NCBI GenBank assembly: GCA_036496585.1
Contig: DASXLB010000066.1
Location: forward strand, 1-64,000
Direction: 5' to 3'
Length of the DNA stretch: 64,000 nucleotides
Source: Vicinamibacterales bacterium
GTDB lineage: Bacteria; Acidobacteriota; Vicinamibacteria; Vicinamibacterales; 2-12-FULL-66-21
Made by a program: the position numbers and the translations under genes. Under the pieces are notes generated by a model. That model ran no database searches and was not told where the DNA came from. It saw nothing but the letters and a program-made list of their open reading frames with translations. Shown in pieces: positions 41,298-50,419 of this stretch (positions are counted from its first letter, which is position 1; each line of letters begins with the position of its first letter).

Positions 41298-43364
41298 TCA
41301 CGACAATCTCGAGGCGTTCGTCGACAGTCGGTTGGCCAGCAGCGTTTCCCCGGCCAGCAGCAGTCCGCCCGCCACCAGCAGGTACCACCACAACCGCTGC
41401 GCCTGCGCCTGCGCCTCGGCGCTCGGCCGCGCCTCGCCGACGCCCGATGCCGATCCCGTCGCCCGGCCGGCAATCGCGGCCTGCAGCTCGCGCGGATCCA
41501 TCGGCGTCAGATCCGACTCGCTCAGGTCGACGTTGCTCGCCAGCACCGTCGCCGAATCGGCGCCCGCCCCCTGTGTGCGGACGTCGTAGAACCCCTGCTC
41601 GCCAAGCTCCAGCGCGCCATCCTCCGTCTCGACCGAGACGCGCGCCCCGGAAGGGGCCACCGCGACGGTTCCGCCCCGCGAGGTCGATGCGGCGCGAAGC
41701 CCGGCGCGGCGCGGCGCCGGAATGACCTGTCCCACCGTCAATGATGCGGGTGCTTCGGAGTAATCCGCCAGGTATTTCGTCAGCGTCTGGACGAAGGGCA
41801 GGAACACCGCCTTGACCGGCATGTCGTTCCAGCTCAGGTCGAGCGTCGACGTCCAGACCAGCACGCGGCCGGCTCCCACCTTTCGCTCGAGGAGCGCCGC
41901 GGTGCCGTCGTCGAATCGCGCCAGCACCTGGCCGGCCGGCTGCCCGGTGGCGCGATACCCGTAGAATCGCGCGGCTGAGAAATCGCCGCTCCGCGGCGCG
42001 CGGAACAGTTCGAACACGGGATGGCTGAACTCGAGCGCGCCCAACCGGGAGGGAACCGACGTGGTGCGATCGACGACATCGCCGAGCAGCGCCGGGACGA
42101 CCGCACCGGCGTGCGCCGGCCAGGTCGCGTGCGGCCCGGCGGCAATCAGCAGCCCGCCACCGGCCGAGACGAAGCGTCCGAGCCGGTCGGCCAGCTCGTC
42201 GCTCACCTGCACGTCGTTCAGGACGATCACCTGCGCCGTCCGCGTGTCGGCGTCCGAGAATGTCGCCGGCGTCCGCGGCGTCAGCTCCAGACGCGGCGCC
42301 TCGCCGATCGCGAGCGCGCGGGTCAGGTACAGCGCTTCCCCTTCCGCGCCCGCCCGATCGACGACCACCACGTGGACCGGCTCGGACGGCGACACCACGA
42401 AATGGAAGACGTTGTCGCGGTCGAGCGCGTCATGCGGCAGCCTGACCGTCGCGCGCATGTTGCGGGAGGCGACCGTGAAGGGCGCGAAGGTCACGCTCGC
42501 CGATCCGTTGGCCGCCGCACTGACCGGCAGCGACTGGATGGCGTTGCCGTCCACCTCGAGCGTCAGGTTCACATTCGAGATCGGTTTGGAGCTGTGGTTG
42601 ACCAGTCCGGCCGTCACCGCGACGCGATCGTGATTCTCGAATCGCGTACGCTGCAGCGAAACCGGCGTCACCGCCAGGTTCGCGGTCTCACCCGACGCGA
42701 CGTTGACGATGGTCAGCTCGGTCCGGTCGGGCAGCTTCAGGTCGTCGCGGCCGGGGGACTGCTCCCACCCGCGGCGCTGGAAATCGCTGACCAGGACGAC
42801 CTCGCGGCGCGGCAGCGGCGACTCGCTCAGCAGGCTGCCGGCCAGCTTCAGCGCCGGCGCGTAGCGCGTCGCCCCGGCGCCGACCTTGCCAGCGGCGACG
42901 GCCGCGGCCAGCCGTCCCTGGTCGGCCGCCGAGCGCACCGCCACGTCGGCGCCCGTCGCGAAGAACACGAGCGACGCCTTGTCGCCGGTCGCCAGCCTGG
43001 CCACCGCGTCGCGCGCGGCCGCCTGCGCCTTCTGCCAGCGATCGCCGTAGCCCATGCTGTAGGAGGCGTCGACGAGGATCACCATCTCCCGCGCACCGTT
43101 CTGAGCCGCGGCGGCGAGGGTGTCGCGGCGGAAGAACGGCCGCGCGAACGCTAGCACGATCAGCGCCAGCGCGGCGAGCCGCATCAACAGCAGCACCACG
43201 TCGCGGATGCGGCGGCGCCGCACCGACTGGTACGGGATGCGTCGCAGGAACATCAGCGACGGGAACTCGACGACGCGCTTGCGCTCGCGCTGAATGAGGT
43301 GCACGAAGACCGGCACAGCGAGGGCGCCGAGTCCGAGCAGGACGAGGGGGGTTACGAAGCCCAT
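41298..43364 (-). CDS. BatA-type membrane protein with VWA domain
   Basis: A 688-residue inner-membrane protein. The N-terminal BatA segment (two spans, ~3-25 and ~57-78, separated by the arginine-rich loop FLRRIPYQSVRRRRIRD) leads to a periplasmic VWA domain with MIDAS motif ILVDASYSMGYG near 95 and VLVSDFQRRG. Beta-sandwich domains and a GATase-like segment (GGGLLIAAGP near 405) follow, and a final span lies near 660-680. MoxR-associated VWA proteins are thought to help load metals or assemble complexes in the envelope; the role of this operon is unproven. It begins 35 bases after the DUF58 gene stops. Confidence 0.84.
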   Translation of the reverse strand: MGFVTPLVLLGLGALAVPVFVHLIQRERKRVVEFPSLMFLRRIPYQSVRRRRIRDVVLLLMRLAALALIVLAFARPFFRRDTLAAAAQNGAREMVILVDASYSMGYGDRWQKAQAAARDAVARLATGDKASLVFFATGADVAVRSAADQGRLAAAVAAGKVGAGATRYAPALKLAGSLLSESPLPRREVVLVSDFQRRGWEQSPGRDDLKLPDRTELTIVNVASGETANLAVTPVSLQRTRFENHDRVAVTAGLVNHSSKPISNVNLTLEVDGNAIQSLPVSAAANGSASVTFAPFTVASRNMRATVRLPHDALDRDNVFHFVVSPSEPVHVVVVDRAGAEGEALYLTRALAIGEAPRLELTPRTPATFSDADTRTAQVIVLNDVQVSDELADRLGRFVSAGGGLLIAAGPHATWPAHAGAVVPALLGDVVDRTTSVPSRLGALEFSHPVFELFRAPRSGDFSAARFYGYRATGQPAGQVLARFDDGTAALLERKVGAGRVLVWTSTLDLSWNDMPVKAVFLPFVQTLTKYLADYSEAPASLTVGQVIPAPRRAGLRAASTSRGGTVAVAPSGARVSVETEDGALELGEQGFYDVRTQGAGADSATVLASNVDLSESDLTPMDPRELQAAIAGRATGSASGVGEARPSAEAQAQAQRLWWYLLVAGGLLLAGETLLANRLSTNASRLS

Positions 43365-43399
43365 GGATCAGTGCCGATTGCCGACCCGTCAGTGGCCAT

Positions 43400-44323
43400 T
43401 CATCGCACCCGCGTCAGCTGCTCGCGCATCGACAAGTACGAGAAGAGCGCGTGGTCCAGTGGCGACGCGGTGCTCAGGAGCGCGTAGTCGATCCGCAGTT
43501 CCGAGAACTTGGAGCGCAGCGTCTCCGAGTGCTCGCGCACCAGCGCGCGGTATTGCTCGGCGAGCGCCTCCGGCACCACCGGAATCTGTTCACCGCTCTC
43601 CAGATCTTCGAACGCCGACGCGTCGTCGTAGGTGAACTCGATCTCGGCCGGATCGAGCAGGTGGAAGACGATGATGTCGTGGCCGCGGAAGCGCAGCGGC
43701 GCGATCGCGTCGAGCACCGCCTGCGGTTCCTCGTAGAAGTCGGATACGACGACCAGCAGGCCCCGCCGCGCGAAATGCTCGGCCAGCTTCCGCATCGACG
43801 GCGCCAGCCGGCCCGGGCGCGCCGGCCGCAGGCGATTGAGCACGTGCAGCGTCGTCTCCATGTGCTTCGCCGACGGCGGCACGAACTCCACCACGTCGTC
43901 GTCGAAGGCGGCAAACCCCACCCGATCGCGCTGGCGGTGCACCATGTAGGTCAGGCAGCCGGCGAGCATCTGTCCGTACTCGAACTTGGTGACGCCGCGG
44001 CTGCCGAACCCCATCGACTTCGACACGTCGAGCAGCACGGCGAAGTTGGCGTTGGTGTCGGCCTCGTACTCCTTGATGTAGAAGCGGTCGGTACGGCCGA
44101 ACAGCTTCCAGTCGACGCGGCGGATGTCGTCGCCCGGCGTGTAGCCGCGATGCTCGGCGAAGTCGACCGACGCGCCGAAGTACGGCGACCGGTGCAGGCC
44201 GTTGATGAAGCCGTCGACGACCGAGCGCGACACCAGCTCCAGGTTGCCGATCCTGGCGAGAACCGCCGGGTCGACGAACCTCGTCCCCGACAACCCGCCG
44301 CGCTGAACGTCGTTCCGCACCAT
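43400..44323 (-). CDS. DUF58 domain protein (VWA-like), MoxR partner
   Basis: A 307-residue cytosolic protein. The DUF58 core is RGYTPGDDIRRVDWKLFGRTDRFYIKEYEADT near residue 60, followed by a VWA-like strand AVLLDVSKSMGFG, whose DxSxS motif would bind Mg. FARRGLLVVVSDFYEE and HDIIVFHLLDPAEIEF follow. DUF58 proteins nearly always pair with MoxR ATPases. The start at 44323 is placed 14 bases after the MoxR stop; upstream sequence in the same frame belongs to the MoxR gene region. It is the second gene of the MoxR-DUF58-BatA core. Confidence 0.86.
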   Translation of the reverse strand: MVRNDVQRGGLSGTRFVDPAVLARIGNLELVSRSVVDGFINGLHRSPYFGASVDFAEHRGYTPGDDIRRVDWKLFGRTDRFYIKEYEADTNANFAVLLDVSKSMGFGSRGVTKFEYGQMLAGCLTYMVHRQRDRVGFAAFDDDVVEFVPPSAKHMETTLHVLNRLRPARPGRLAPSMRKLAEHFARRGLLVVVSDFYEEPQAVLDAIAPLRFRGHDIIVFHLLDPAEIEFTYDDASAFEDLESGEQIPVVPEALAEQYRALVREHSETLRSKFSELRIDYALLSTASPLDHALFSYLSMREQLTRVR

Positions 44324-44337
44324 TCCGGCCCCTGCCC

Positions 44338-45372
44338 CTACATGCCGCTGCGCGGCATCGGCACCGCTTCGAGCAGCTTGTCGATGAGGGCGTCGCTGGT
44401 GACACCTTCCGACTGCGCGTGGAAGTTGGTGAGCACGCGGTGGCGCAGCACCGGGTGTGCGAGCGCGCGCACGTCCTCGAAGCTGACGTGATAGCGGCCG
44501 GCGGTCAGCGCCCGCGCCTTGCCGCCGAGCACCAGGTGCTGCGCCGCGCGAACGCTGGCGCCGAAGGCGGCCCACTTCCGGATCGCCTCGGGCGCGCTCG
44601 GGGACTTCGGCCGGCTCGCGCGGACGATCTCGAGCGCGTACTTCACCACCGGGTCGGCGGCGGGCACGCGGCGGGTCAGCCGCTGGAACGCGACCAGATC
44701 CTGTCCGTTCACCGAGCGCTCGAACGTCACGTCGCGCAGCGAGGTCGTCGAACGGACGACCTCGAACTCCTCCTCCATCGGCGGGTGATCGATCACGGTC
44801 ATGAACATGAAGCGATCGAGCTGCGCTTCCGGCAGCGGATACGTACCCTCCAGTTCGATCGGGTTCTGCGTCGCGAAGACGTAGAACGGCTCGTCGAGCT
44901 GGTAGGTGCGCCCCTGGATCGTGACCCGGTGCTCCTGCATCGCCTCGAGCAGCGCCGACTGCGTCTTGGGCGGCGTCCGGTTGATCTCGTCAGCCAATAC
45001 GATGTTGGCAAAGATCGGCCCCGGCGAGAAGACCATCTGTCGGCGGCCGGTCGCCGGGTCCTCCTGAATCAGATCCGTGCCGGTGATGTCGGACGGCATC
45101 AGATCGGGCGTGAACTGGATGCGCGCGAACTTCAGCTCGAGCACGCGCGCCAGGGTATGGACGAGCAGCGTCTTGGCCAGTCCCGGCACGCCGACGATGA
45201 GGCTGTTGCCGCCGGTGAAGAGCGTCAGCAGCACCTCGTTGACCACCTCTTCCTGGCCGACGATCGCCTTGCGCAGTTCGGTCACGATGCGCTCGCGGCC
45301 GGATTTCATCCGGTCCGCAAGGGCGACGTCGTCCGGCGAATCGAGATCAACGCTGTTGGTCACCAGAGCCAC
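44338..45372 (-). CDS. MoxR-family AAA+ ATPase
   Basis: A 344-residue cytosolic AAA+ protein. Walker A is GVPGLAKT near residue 60; FTPDLMPSDITGTD, Walker B IVLADEINR near 125, the PPKTQSALLEAMQE helix, sensor-1 region FVFATQNPIELEGTYPLPEAQLDRF, and a C-terminal lid with HPVLRHR are in order. MoxR ATPases act as chaperone-like machines with VWA-domain partners, here the DUF58 and BatA proteins directly downstream. The start is GTG with GGAGG four bases upstream, a strong signal. Confidence 0.93.
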   Translation of the reverse strand: MALVTNSVDLDSPDDVALADRMKSGRERIVTELRKAIVGQEEVVNEVLLTLFTGGNSLIVGVPGLAKTLLVHTLARVLELKFARIQFTPDLMPSDITGTDLIQEDPATGRRQMVFSPGPIFANIVLADEINRTPPKTQSALLEAMQEHRVTIQGRTYQLDEPFYVFATQNPIELEGTYPLPEAQLDRFMFMTVIDHPPMEEEFEVVRSTTSLRDVTFERSVNGQDLVAFQRLTRRVPAADPVVKYALEIVRASRPKSPSAPEAIRKWAAFGASVRAAQHLVLGGKARALTAGRYHVSFEDVRALAHPVLRHRVLTNFHAQSEGVTSDALIDKLLEAVPMPRSGM

Positions 45373-45518
45373 GTATCCTCCGTCCTGTCCGGAACACTGG
45401 CGGCGGGGTCGTCGAGGGTACGACCAGCCACCCTCGACAGCCCGCTCGCCAATCTCCTCAGTGTGTCATCCCGTCAATGAATCGTTGATGTCTTACTCGT
45501 ACGTCTCGTTGTCGAGGG

Positions 45519-46523
45519 TCATTTACCCTTGCCCTCTGCTTCGCGAATCTGGCGCGACTTCAGCGCCAGGTCGGTGGCCAGCTTCTCCAGCTCGGAGGCA
45601 TACTTGGCGGGATCCATCCCGCTCTTGAGCAGCTTCAGCGCGTCGATACGGCGCTCCAGATCCTGACGCTCGAGATAGAGCGCGCGCAGCTTCTCGTCGG
45701 TCGGAAGCGACGGCTGGTGCAACGCGCCCAGGCTCAGCACCGCTGCACGGGCGCCCTCCTTGCCGTCGCGCGAGGGCTCGAGTGTGCCTTCCTTGTCGCC
45801 GTTATCGTCGAGCAGCGGGTGCTCGGTCGGCAGCAGCCCCTCGCGTTGAAAACTCGCCGCGACCGCTTTGCGCGCGTAGTCGAACGCCTCGAGGATCGAC
45901 ACCTTCCCGTCATGATCGGCGTCGGCGGCCTCGGTCGAGAACGCCTCGACGAACGGACCGCCGAAGAGCGTCGCGTACATCTCGCCGCCGGTCCGCGTCG
46001 CCGTGACGATCACCCGCCCGGGCCCCGACAGGGCCTCGATGAACGGCGAGCTCGCACTCGTCGTGTCGACGAAGATCAGCCGCTTCGACTTCAGTTTGCT
46101 CAGCGGTACGGCGAAGTCCTCGGGAGTCATGTCGGGTCCCGGCAGGTTGAACTTGGCGATCTTGTTCGCATAGGTGCCGAAGCCGAAGAGGACGATCGCC
46201 ACCGTGTCGTCCTCGCCCGCCGTCGCCGCCAGCGTGCCCAACGCCTTGATGACGGCGTCGCGCGTCGCCTGCCGATCCGACAGCAGCGTCACGTGATCCT
46301 TCGGGATGCCGAGCTTCTCGGTCGCGGCAGCCGACAGCGTCGCGCCCCACTTGGCGAACAGCTCGCCGTGCTCGGGGTCGCCCGGCAACCCGACGACGAT
46401 CAGCAAATGCGTCGACTGCGCGAACGCCGATGTCACGGGTGCGAGAACGAGCACGATGGCGCAGACGACGGACCTGAACGTCCGCCGTAGACGGATCCGC
46501 AGCACCCGGCCCGCGCCTCGCAT
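45519..46523 (-). CDS. Catalytically inactive caspase-like exported protein with an EF-hand loop
   Basis: A 334-residue protein with a signal peptide ending SAFAQ. The mature chain has the C13/C14 caspase-hemoglobinase layout: THLLIVVGLPGDPEHGELF, then the strand IVLFGFGTYANK where the catalytic His (GHG in active members) is Phe, LIFVDTTSASSPFIEAL where the catalytic Cys would be, and ATRTGGEMYATLFGGPFVEAF. There is no cysteine anywhere in the mature sequence, so it cannot be a cysteine protease. DADHDGKVSILE near 200 is a canonical EF-hand calcium loop. A C-terminal charged helix follows. It starts 9 bases after the stop of the VWA/GATase gene, within the MoxR block. I infer a binding or structural role. 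Confidence 0.72.
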   Translation of the reverse strand: MRGAGRVLRIRLRRTFRSVVCAIVLVLAPVTSAFAQSTHLLIVVGLPGDPEHGELFAKWGATLSAAATEKLGIPKDHVTLLSDRQATRDAVIKALGTLAATAGEDDTVAIVLFGFGTYANKIAKFNLPGPDMTPEDFAVPLSKLKSKRLIFVDTTSASSPFIEALSGPGRVIVTATRTGGEMYATLFGGPFVEAFSTEAADADHDGKVSILEAFDYARKAVAASFQREGLLPTEHPLLDDNGDKEGTLEPSRDGKEGARAAVLSLGALHQPSLPTDEKLRALYLERQDLERRIDALKLLKSGMDPAKYASELEKLATDLALKSRQIREAEGKGK

Positions 46524-46531
46524 CTCGCGGC

Positions 46532-48805
46532 TCACGCCAGCCTCCAATACCGCCGCAGCCCCCACTCGGCGCAGAGCACGACCATCAGCGTGAAGAGCAG
46601 CGCCGGCATGTGCCACAGATCCCGCTCCTCCACCGCGGTCACGCCGCGGCCGGAATACTTGAGATCCTCAGGCAGCGAGCCGACGTTGTCCGAGTGATAG
46701 AAGCGGCCCCCGGTCTCCTGGGCGATCCGCTGCAGCAGCGGCGCGTGCATGGCGGCATCGAAGTACTCGGCGTCGTCGGGCGCGGTGCGGACGTGCGTCA
46801 CGGCGGTGCCGGCCGGCTTGCCGTCGCGCGTCGCCTCGACCTTCGCTTCGTACCAGCCGGTCTCCGAAGTCGACAGGGTGCCGCGGTACTGTCCGTTTCG
46901 TTCGCCGGTCCACTGGAGCGGCACCGAGCTGATTTGCCCTGACGGCGAGGTCACGTGCGCGACGACGCTCGCGTCGTTGAGCTCGAGAAACCGGTCGTCG
47001 ACGACGTCGGCAGTGAGCGTCACCGGCTGTCCGGGTTCGACGCGGTCGGCCAGGGGACGAGTCTCGACGATGTCGGGGACGCCGTCGACCAGCCAGCGCA
47101 GCAGCTGGCGCCAGAAGTTCTCGTGCGTCTGATCCTCGACGCTCATCGACGCGTCCATCTGCCACAGCCACGAGTCCTGCACCGGAAAAGCGATCGACTT
47201 GCCGCGGCCGTACCGCTGAAAGGCGAGCACGATACGGTCACGATGGTGATCGTCGGTGCCCGAAAGCAGCGCGGTCGCGCCGGGCTTGACGGTGTCGATG
47301 AGGTTCACCGTGGACAGCGACGGCATGGTCTTCCATCGCTCGGCCGAGGCCTCCTCGGTGTCGCCGAGCTGGGTGACCGCATGCGCTTCGCCGGCGCGGG
47401 TCGGGCGCACCTTGACGCGCGTGAAGCCGCTGCCCGACTTGCCGATGACGACCGGCAGCGCTTCGGCGACGGGCGTGCCTGCATAGCCTCCCTCGGCGAA
47501 CGACCGCTGGCCGCCGAGCACCAGCAGTCCGCCGCCGCGCACGTCGACGAAATCGGCAATCATGTGCAGCTGGTCGGCGGTGAACGCGCTCGCCTCGACG
47601 CTGCCGAGCACGATGCCGCGGTACTTGAACAGCTCCTCGCGCGTCTTGGGAAAGCCGGCGGCCAGCTCGACGCCGGCGGCGTCGATGTCGAGGCGCAGGT
47701 ACTTGTTGTCGGCCGTGCGCTGCAGCGTCACCAGCTCGAGGTTCGGATCGTCGGCAATCGCCTGACGCGCGAACTTCATCTCGAACCGCGGCTCCCCTTC
47801 GTAATACAGGATCCGCTCGCGGCGATCGCGGACGTCGATCTGCACGTCGCGTTCGTTGTTCTGGGTAACCACCTCGCCGGGCTGCGGCGCCACCTTCAAA
47901 CGGAAGACGCGCGGCCCCGCCTCGGTCGCCGTGAAGCGGACGCGCACCGACACCGGATCGCCGTCGGCGGGCAGCCGCACCGGCTGGCTGCCGACCATAC
48001 GGCCGCCGTCCTCGACGTCGAGCGTGACGGTCTGGCCCGCATACCCGGTCTGGGTGACCACCGCGTCGACGAGCAGCGACGTCCCCTTGAGCGCGGTGCG
48101 CGGCGTCGACACGCGGCCGACCTGGATGTCCTTTGCCAGCTTCTCCTTGCCGACGCCGACGGTAAACACTGGCAGCTGCTCCGCCTTCGACGCGAGCAGC
48201 GCGTCGGTGACGGTCGCGTCAGTGGTGTCGGCGCCGTCGGTGACGAGCACCAGCCCCGCGACCGGCAAGCCGGCGAGCTCCTGCCGCGCGCTCTCGATCG
48301 CATTCGCCACGCGCGTCTGCGTGCCGCTGAAGGTCAGCTCGCCCGGTGCGGTCAGCCGCGAGGTCGAGGACGAGAAGCGAAAGGTACGAACCAGGAAGCG
48401 ATCCGAGAGCGCTTTCATGACCGCGCTGTCGGGATTGGCGAACGTCCGCCGGATCACGTCGGCCCGCGGGCCGTTCTCGTCGGTCAGCTGCATGCTGCGC
48501 GAATCGTCGATCAGGATGCCGACGACGTTCTGCTGGGTGACCGCGGCCTTGACGACGAGGACCGGCCGGAAGACGCAGAACAGGATCACGGCAAGCGCGA
48601 CGAGCCGCAGCAGGGCCAGCGTCGCGCGCTCCCTCCATTGCACCCGCGTGCGCAGAATGCGATAGCTGACGAACGCCACCGCCACAGCGGCGAGGACGAC
48701 CGCCGCAGCGACCGGCGTGCCGGCCGGCGGGGCGAAACGGAAGTCCCCCTGACGGAAAACGGCTGGCCGGTACTCGAACAGGAATTGGAATAGCGATTCG
48801 AGCAC
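46532..48805 (-). CDS. VWA plus GATase1-like membrane protein
   Basis: A 757-residue inner-membrane protein. Two N-terminal spans (~28-50 and ~62-85) frame a short loop; a VWA domain follows with MIDAS GILIDDSRSMQL near 98 and VLVTDGADTTDA; then a class I glutamine-amidotransferase-like fold with GRRERILYYEGEPRFEMKF and a glycine-rich turn GGGLLVLGGQRSFAEGGYAG near 430. A C-terminal span lies near 735-755. The amidotransferase-type Cys is replaced (the fold lacks a CGG triad), so this is a binding module. It is the first gene of the leftward block and lies back to back with the M19 dipeptidase gene. Confidence 0.82.
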   Translation of the reverse strand: MLESLFQFLFEYRPAVFRQGDFRFAPPAGTPVAAAVVLAAVAVAFVSYRILRTRVQWRERATLALLRLVALAVILFCVFRPVLVVKAAVTQQNVVGILIDDSRSMQLTDENGPRADVIRRTFANPDSAVMKALSDRFLVRTFRFSSSTSRLTAPGELTFSGTQTRVANAIESARQELAGLPVAGLVLVTDGADTTDATVTDALLASKAEQLPVFTVGVGKEKLAKDIQVGRVSTPRTALKGTSLLVDAVVTQTGYAGQTVTLDVEDGGRMVGSQPVRLPADGDPVSVRVRFTATEAGPRVFRLKVAPQPGEVVTQNNERDVQIDVRDRRERILYYEGEPRFEMKFARQAIADDPNLELVTLQRTADNKYLRLDIDAAGVELAAGFPKTREELFKYRGIVLGSVEASAFTADQLHMIADFVDVRGGGLLVLGGQRSFAEGGYAGTPVAEALPVVIGKSGSGFTRVKVRPTRAGEAHAVTQLGDTEEASAERWKTMPSLSTVNLIDTVKPGATALLSGTDDHHRDRIVLAFQRYGRGKSIAFPVQDSWLWQMDASMSVEDQTHENFWRQLLRWLVDGVPDIVETRPLADRVEPGQPVTLTADVVDDRFLELNDASVVAHVTSPSGQISSVPLQWTGERNGQYRGTLSTSETGWYEAKVEATRDGKPAGTAVTHVRTAPDDAEYFDAAMHAPLLQRIAQETGGRFYHSDNVGSLPEDLKYSGRGVTAVEERDLWHMPALLFTLMVVLCAEWGLRRYWRLA

Positions 48806-48962
48806 GGTAGTGAGGCGATTCTATAGTGCTAAGACGACCCGCGGGGGAGTTCGGCTTACTCAGCCGCGCCATTATTTCGTCACACGATTGGGCCAGGCCC
48901 GTCGGCGGTGCGCGCCGGCCACCGGTTCCTCGCGCTATCATGCGCCGATGGGAGGAGCGTGG

Positions 48963-50357
48963 ATGAGGCAGTTGTGGGCGGTGGGGATGGCGGCCGGTCT
49001 GGCGACGGCTGGGCTGACGGCACAGGATGATGCGTTGACGGCGAAGGCGCGGGCGATTCACGAGCGGGTGATGACGCTCGACACGCACAATGACATCAAC
49101 CCGTCCAATTTCACCAGCACGTGCAACTACACGATGGACCTGGGCAACCAGGTCAACCTGCCCAAGATGATCAAGGGGGGCCTCGACGCCTCCTTTTTCA
49201 TCGTCTATGTCGGCCAGGATACCGGCCCGGACGCGTTCACGCCGGCGGGCTACGATCGCGCCTACAAGTCGGCGATCGAGAAATTCGACGCGATCCACCG
49301 CCTCAGCGAACAGATTGCCCCGGACAAGATCGGCCTCGCGCTGACCGCCGCCGACGCGCGCCGGATCCACGCGTCGGGCCGCAAGGTCGCGTTCATCGGC
49401 GTCGAGAACGGCTACCCGATCGGCGAGGACCTCAGCCGCATCAAGGAATTCTACGATCGCGGCGCGCGCTACCTGTCCCTGGCGCACAACGGTCACAGTC
49501 AACTGTCGGACTCGAATACCGGCGAGGTCGAGGGCTGGAAGTGGCACGGCCTCTCGCCGCTCGGGAAGCAGGCCATCGCCGAGATGAACAAGGTCGGCAT
49601 CATGATCGACGTCTCGCACCCGTCGAAGGAGTCGATGATGCAGGCGATCCAGTTGAGCAAGGCGCCGATCATCGCGTCGCACTCGGCGATGCGCGCGCTG
49701 GCCGACGTCAGCCGCAATCTCGACGACGAGCAGCTCGCCGCGCTCAAGAAGAACGGCGGCGTCGTGCAGGTGGTGGCGTTCGCGTCGTACGTGAAGACCG
49801 ACTCACCCGAACGCAAGGCGGCGCTCGACGCGCTGCGCAAGGAGTTCAACCTGCCGCCAGGAACGAATCTCGGCGGCGGAGGCGGTCGCGGCGCGCGCGG
49901 CGGCAACGCCATTGCGGCGCCCAACCCCTGTGCGACGGGCGGTGAACGCGGCGCGGGCCGCGCGGATGCGCCGGCTGCCGGCGCCCGCGGCGGCGGTCAG
50001 GGCCGGGGACGCGGCGGCGCGCTGGCCGCGCTCGGCGACGACCAGCGGACCGACCTGCAGAAAAAGCTGGAGGCGCTCAACGCGAGGATCCCACCGCCGA
50101 CGCGCGCCTCGGTCAAGGATTTCGTCGACCACATCGACTACGCCGTCAAGAAGGTCGGCATCGATCACGTCGGCATCTCGTCCGACTTCGACGGCGGCGG
50201 CGGGGTGGACGGCTGGAACGGCGCCGACGAGACCTTCAACGTCACGCTTGAACTGGTCAAGCGCGGTTACAGCGAAGATCAGATCGCCAGAATCTGGAGC
50301 GGCAATCTGCTCCGGGTGATGGACGAAGTGCAGGCAGCCGCGCGCAAGCTTCGCTGA
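48963..50357 (+). CDS. Membrane/renal dipeptidase (M19 family), exported
   Basis: A 464-residue zinc peptidase with a signal peptide MRQLWAVGMAAGLATAGLTAQ. Metal and active-site motifs: LDTHNDIN (His-x-Asp), GVENGYP (Glu), LAHNGH, DVSHPSKESM, and ASHSAMRAL, as expected for the two-zinc dipeptidase site. C-terminal GISSDFDGG is also a family block. The ATG at 48963 is preferred over one 15 bases upstream because GGAGGA is six bases before it. Residues ~298-354 are a glycine/arginine/alanine-rich insertion not seen in normal family members. It hydrolyses dipeptides outside the cytoplasm. Confidence 0.87.
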   Translation: MRQLWAVGMAAGLATAGLTAQDDALTAKARAIHERVMTLDTHNDINPSNFTSTCNYTMDLGNQVNLPKMIKGGLDASFFIVYVGQDTGPDAFTPAGYDRAYKSAIEKFDAIHRLSEQIAPDKIGLALTAADARRIHASGRKVAFIGVENGYPIGEDLSRIKEFYDRGARYLSLAHNGHSQLSDSNTGEVEGWKWHGLSPLGKQAIAEMNKVGIMIDVSHPSKESMMQAIQLSKAPIIASHSAMRALADVSRNLDDEQLAALKKNGGVVQVVAFASYVKTDSPERKAALDALRKEFNLPPGTNLGGGGGRGARGGNAIAAPNPCATGGERGAGRADAPAAGARGGGQGRGRGGALAALGDDQRTDLQKKLEALNARIPPPTRASVKDFVDHIDYAVKKVGIDHVGISSDFDGGGGVDGWNGADETFNVTLELVKRGYSEDQIARIWSGNLLRVMDEVQAAARKLR

Positions 50358-50401
50358 AACGCAGGCGGCGGCGGAACTGGCGCGGGGCGTTTCGCGTATT
50401 T

Positions 50402-50418
50402 TGACTACAATGCAGTCA
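50402..50418. promoter_or_regulatory. 17-bp palindrome abutting the PadR start codon
   Basis: TGACTACAATGCAGTCA is palindromic except for one pair (positions 6/12), around a central A. It ends one base before the ATG, where a Shine-Dalgarno would normally sit, and no Shine-Dalgarno is visible. This fits an operator for autoregulation by the PadR protein and suggests a leaderless or near-leaderless message. Confidence 0.5.
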
Positions 50419-50419
50419 T

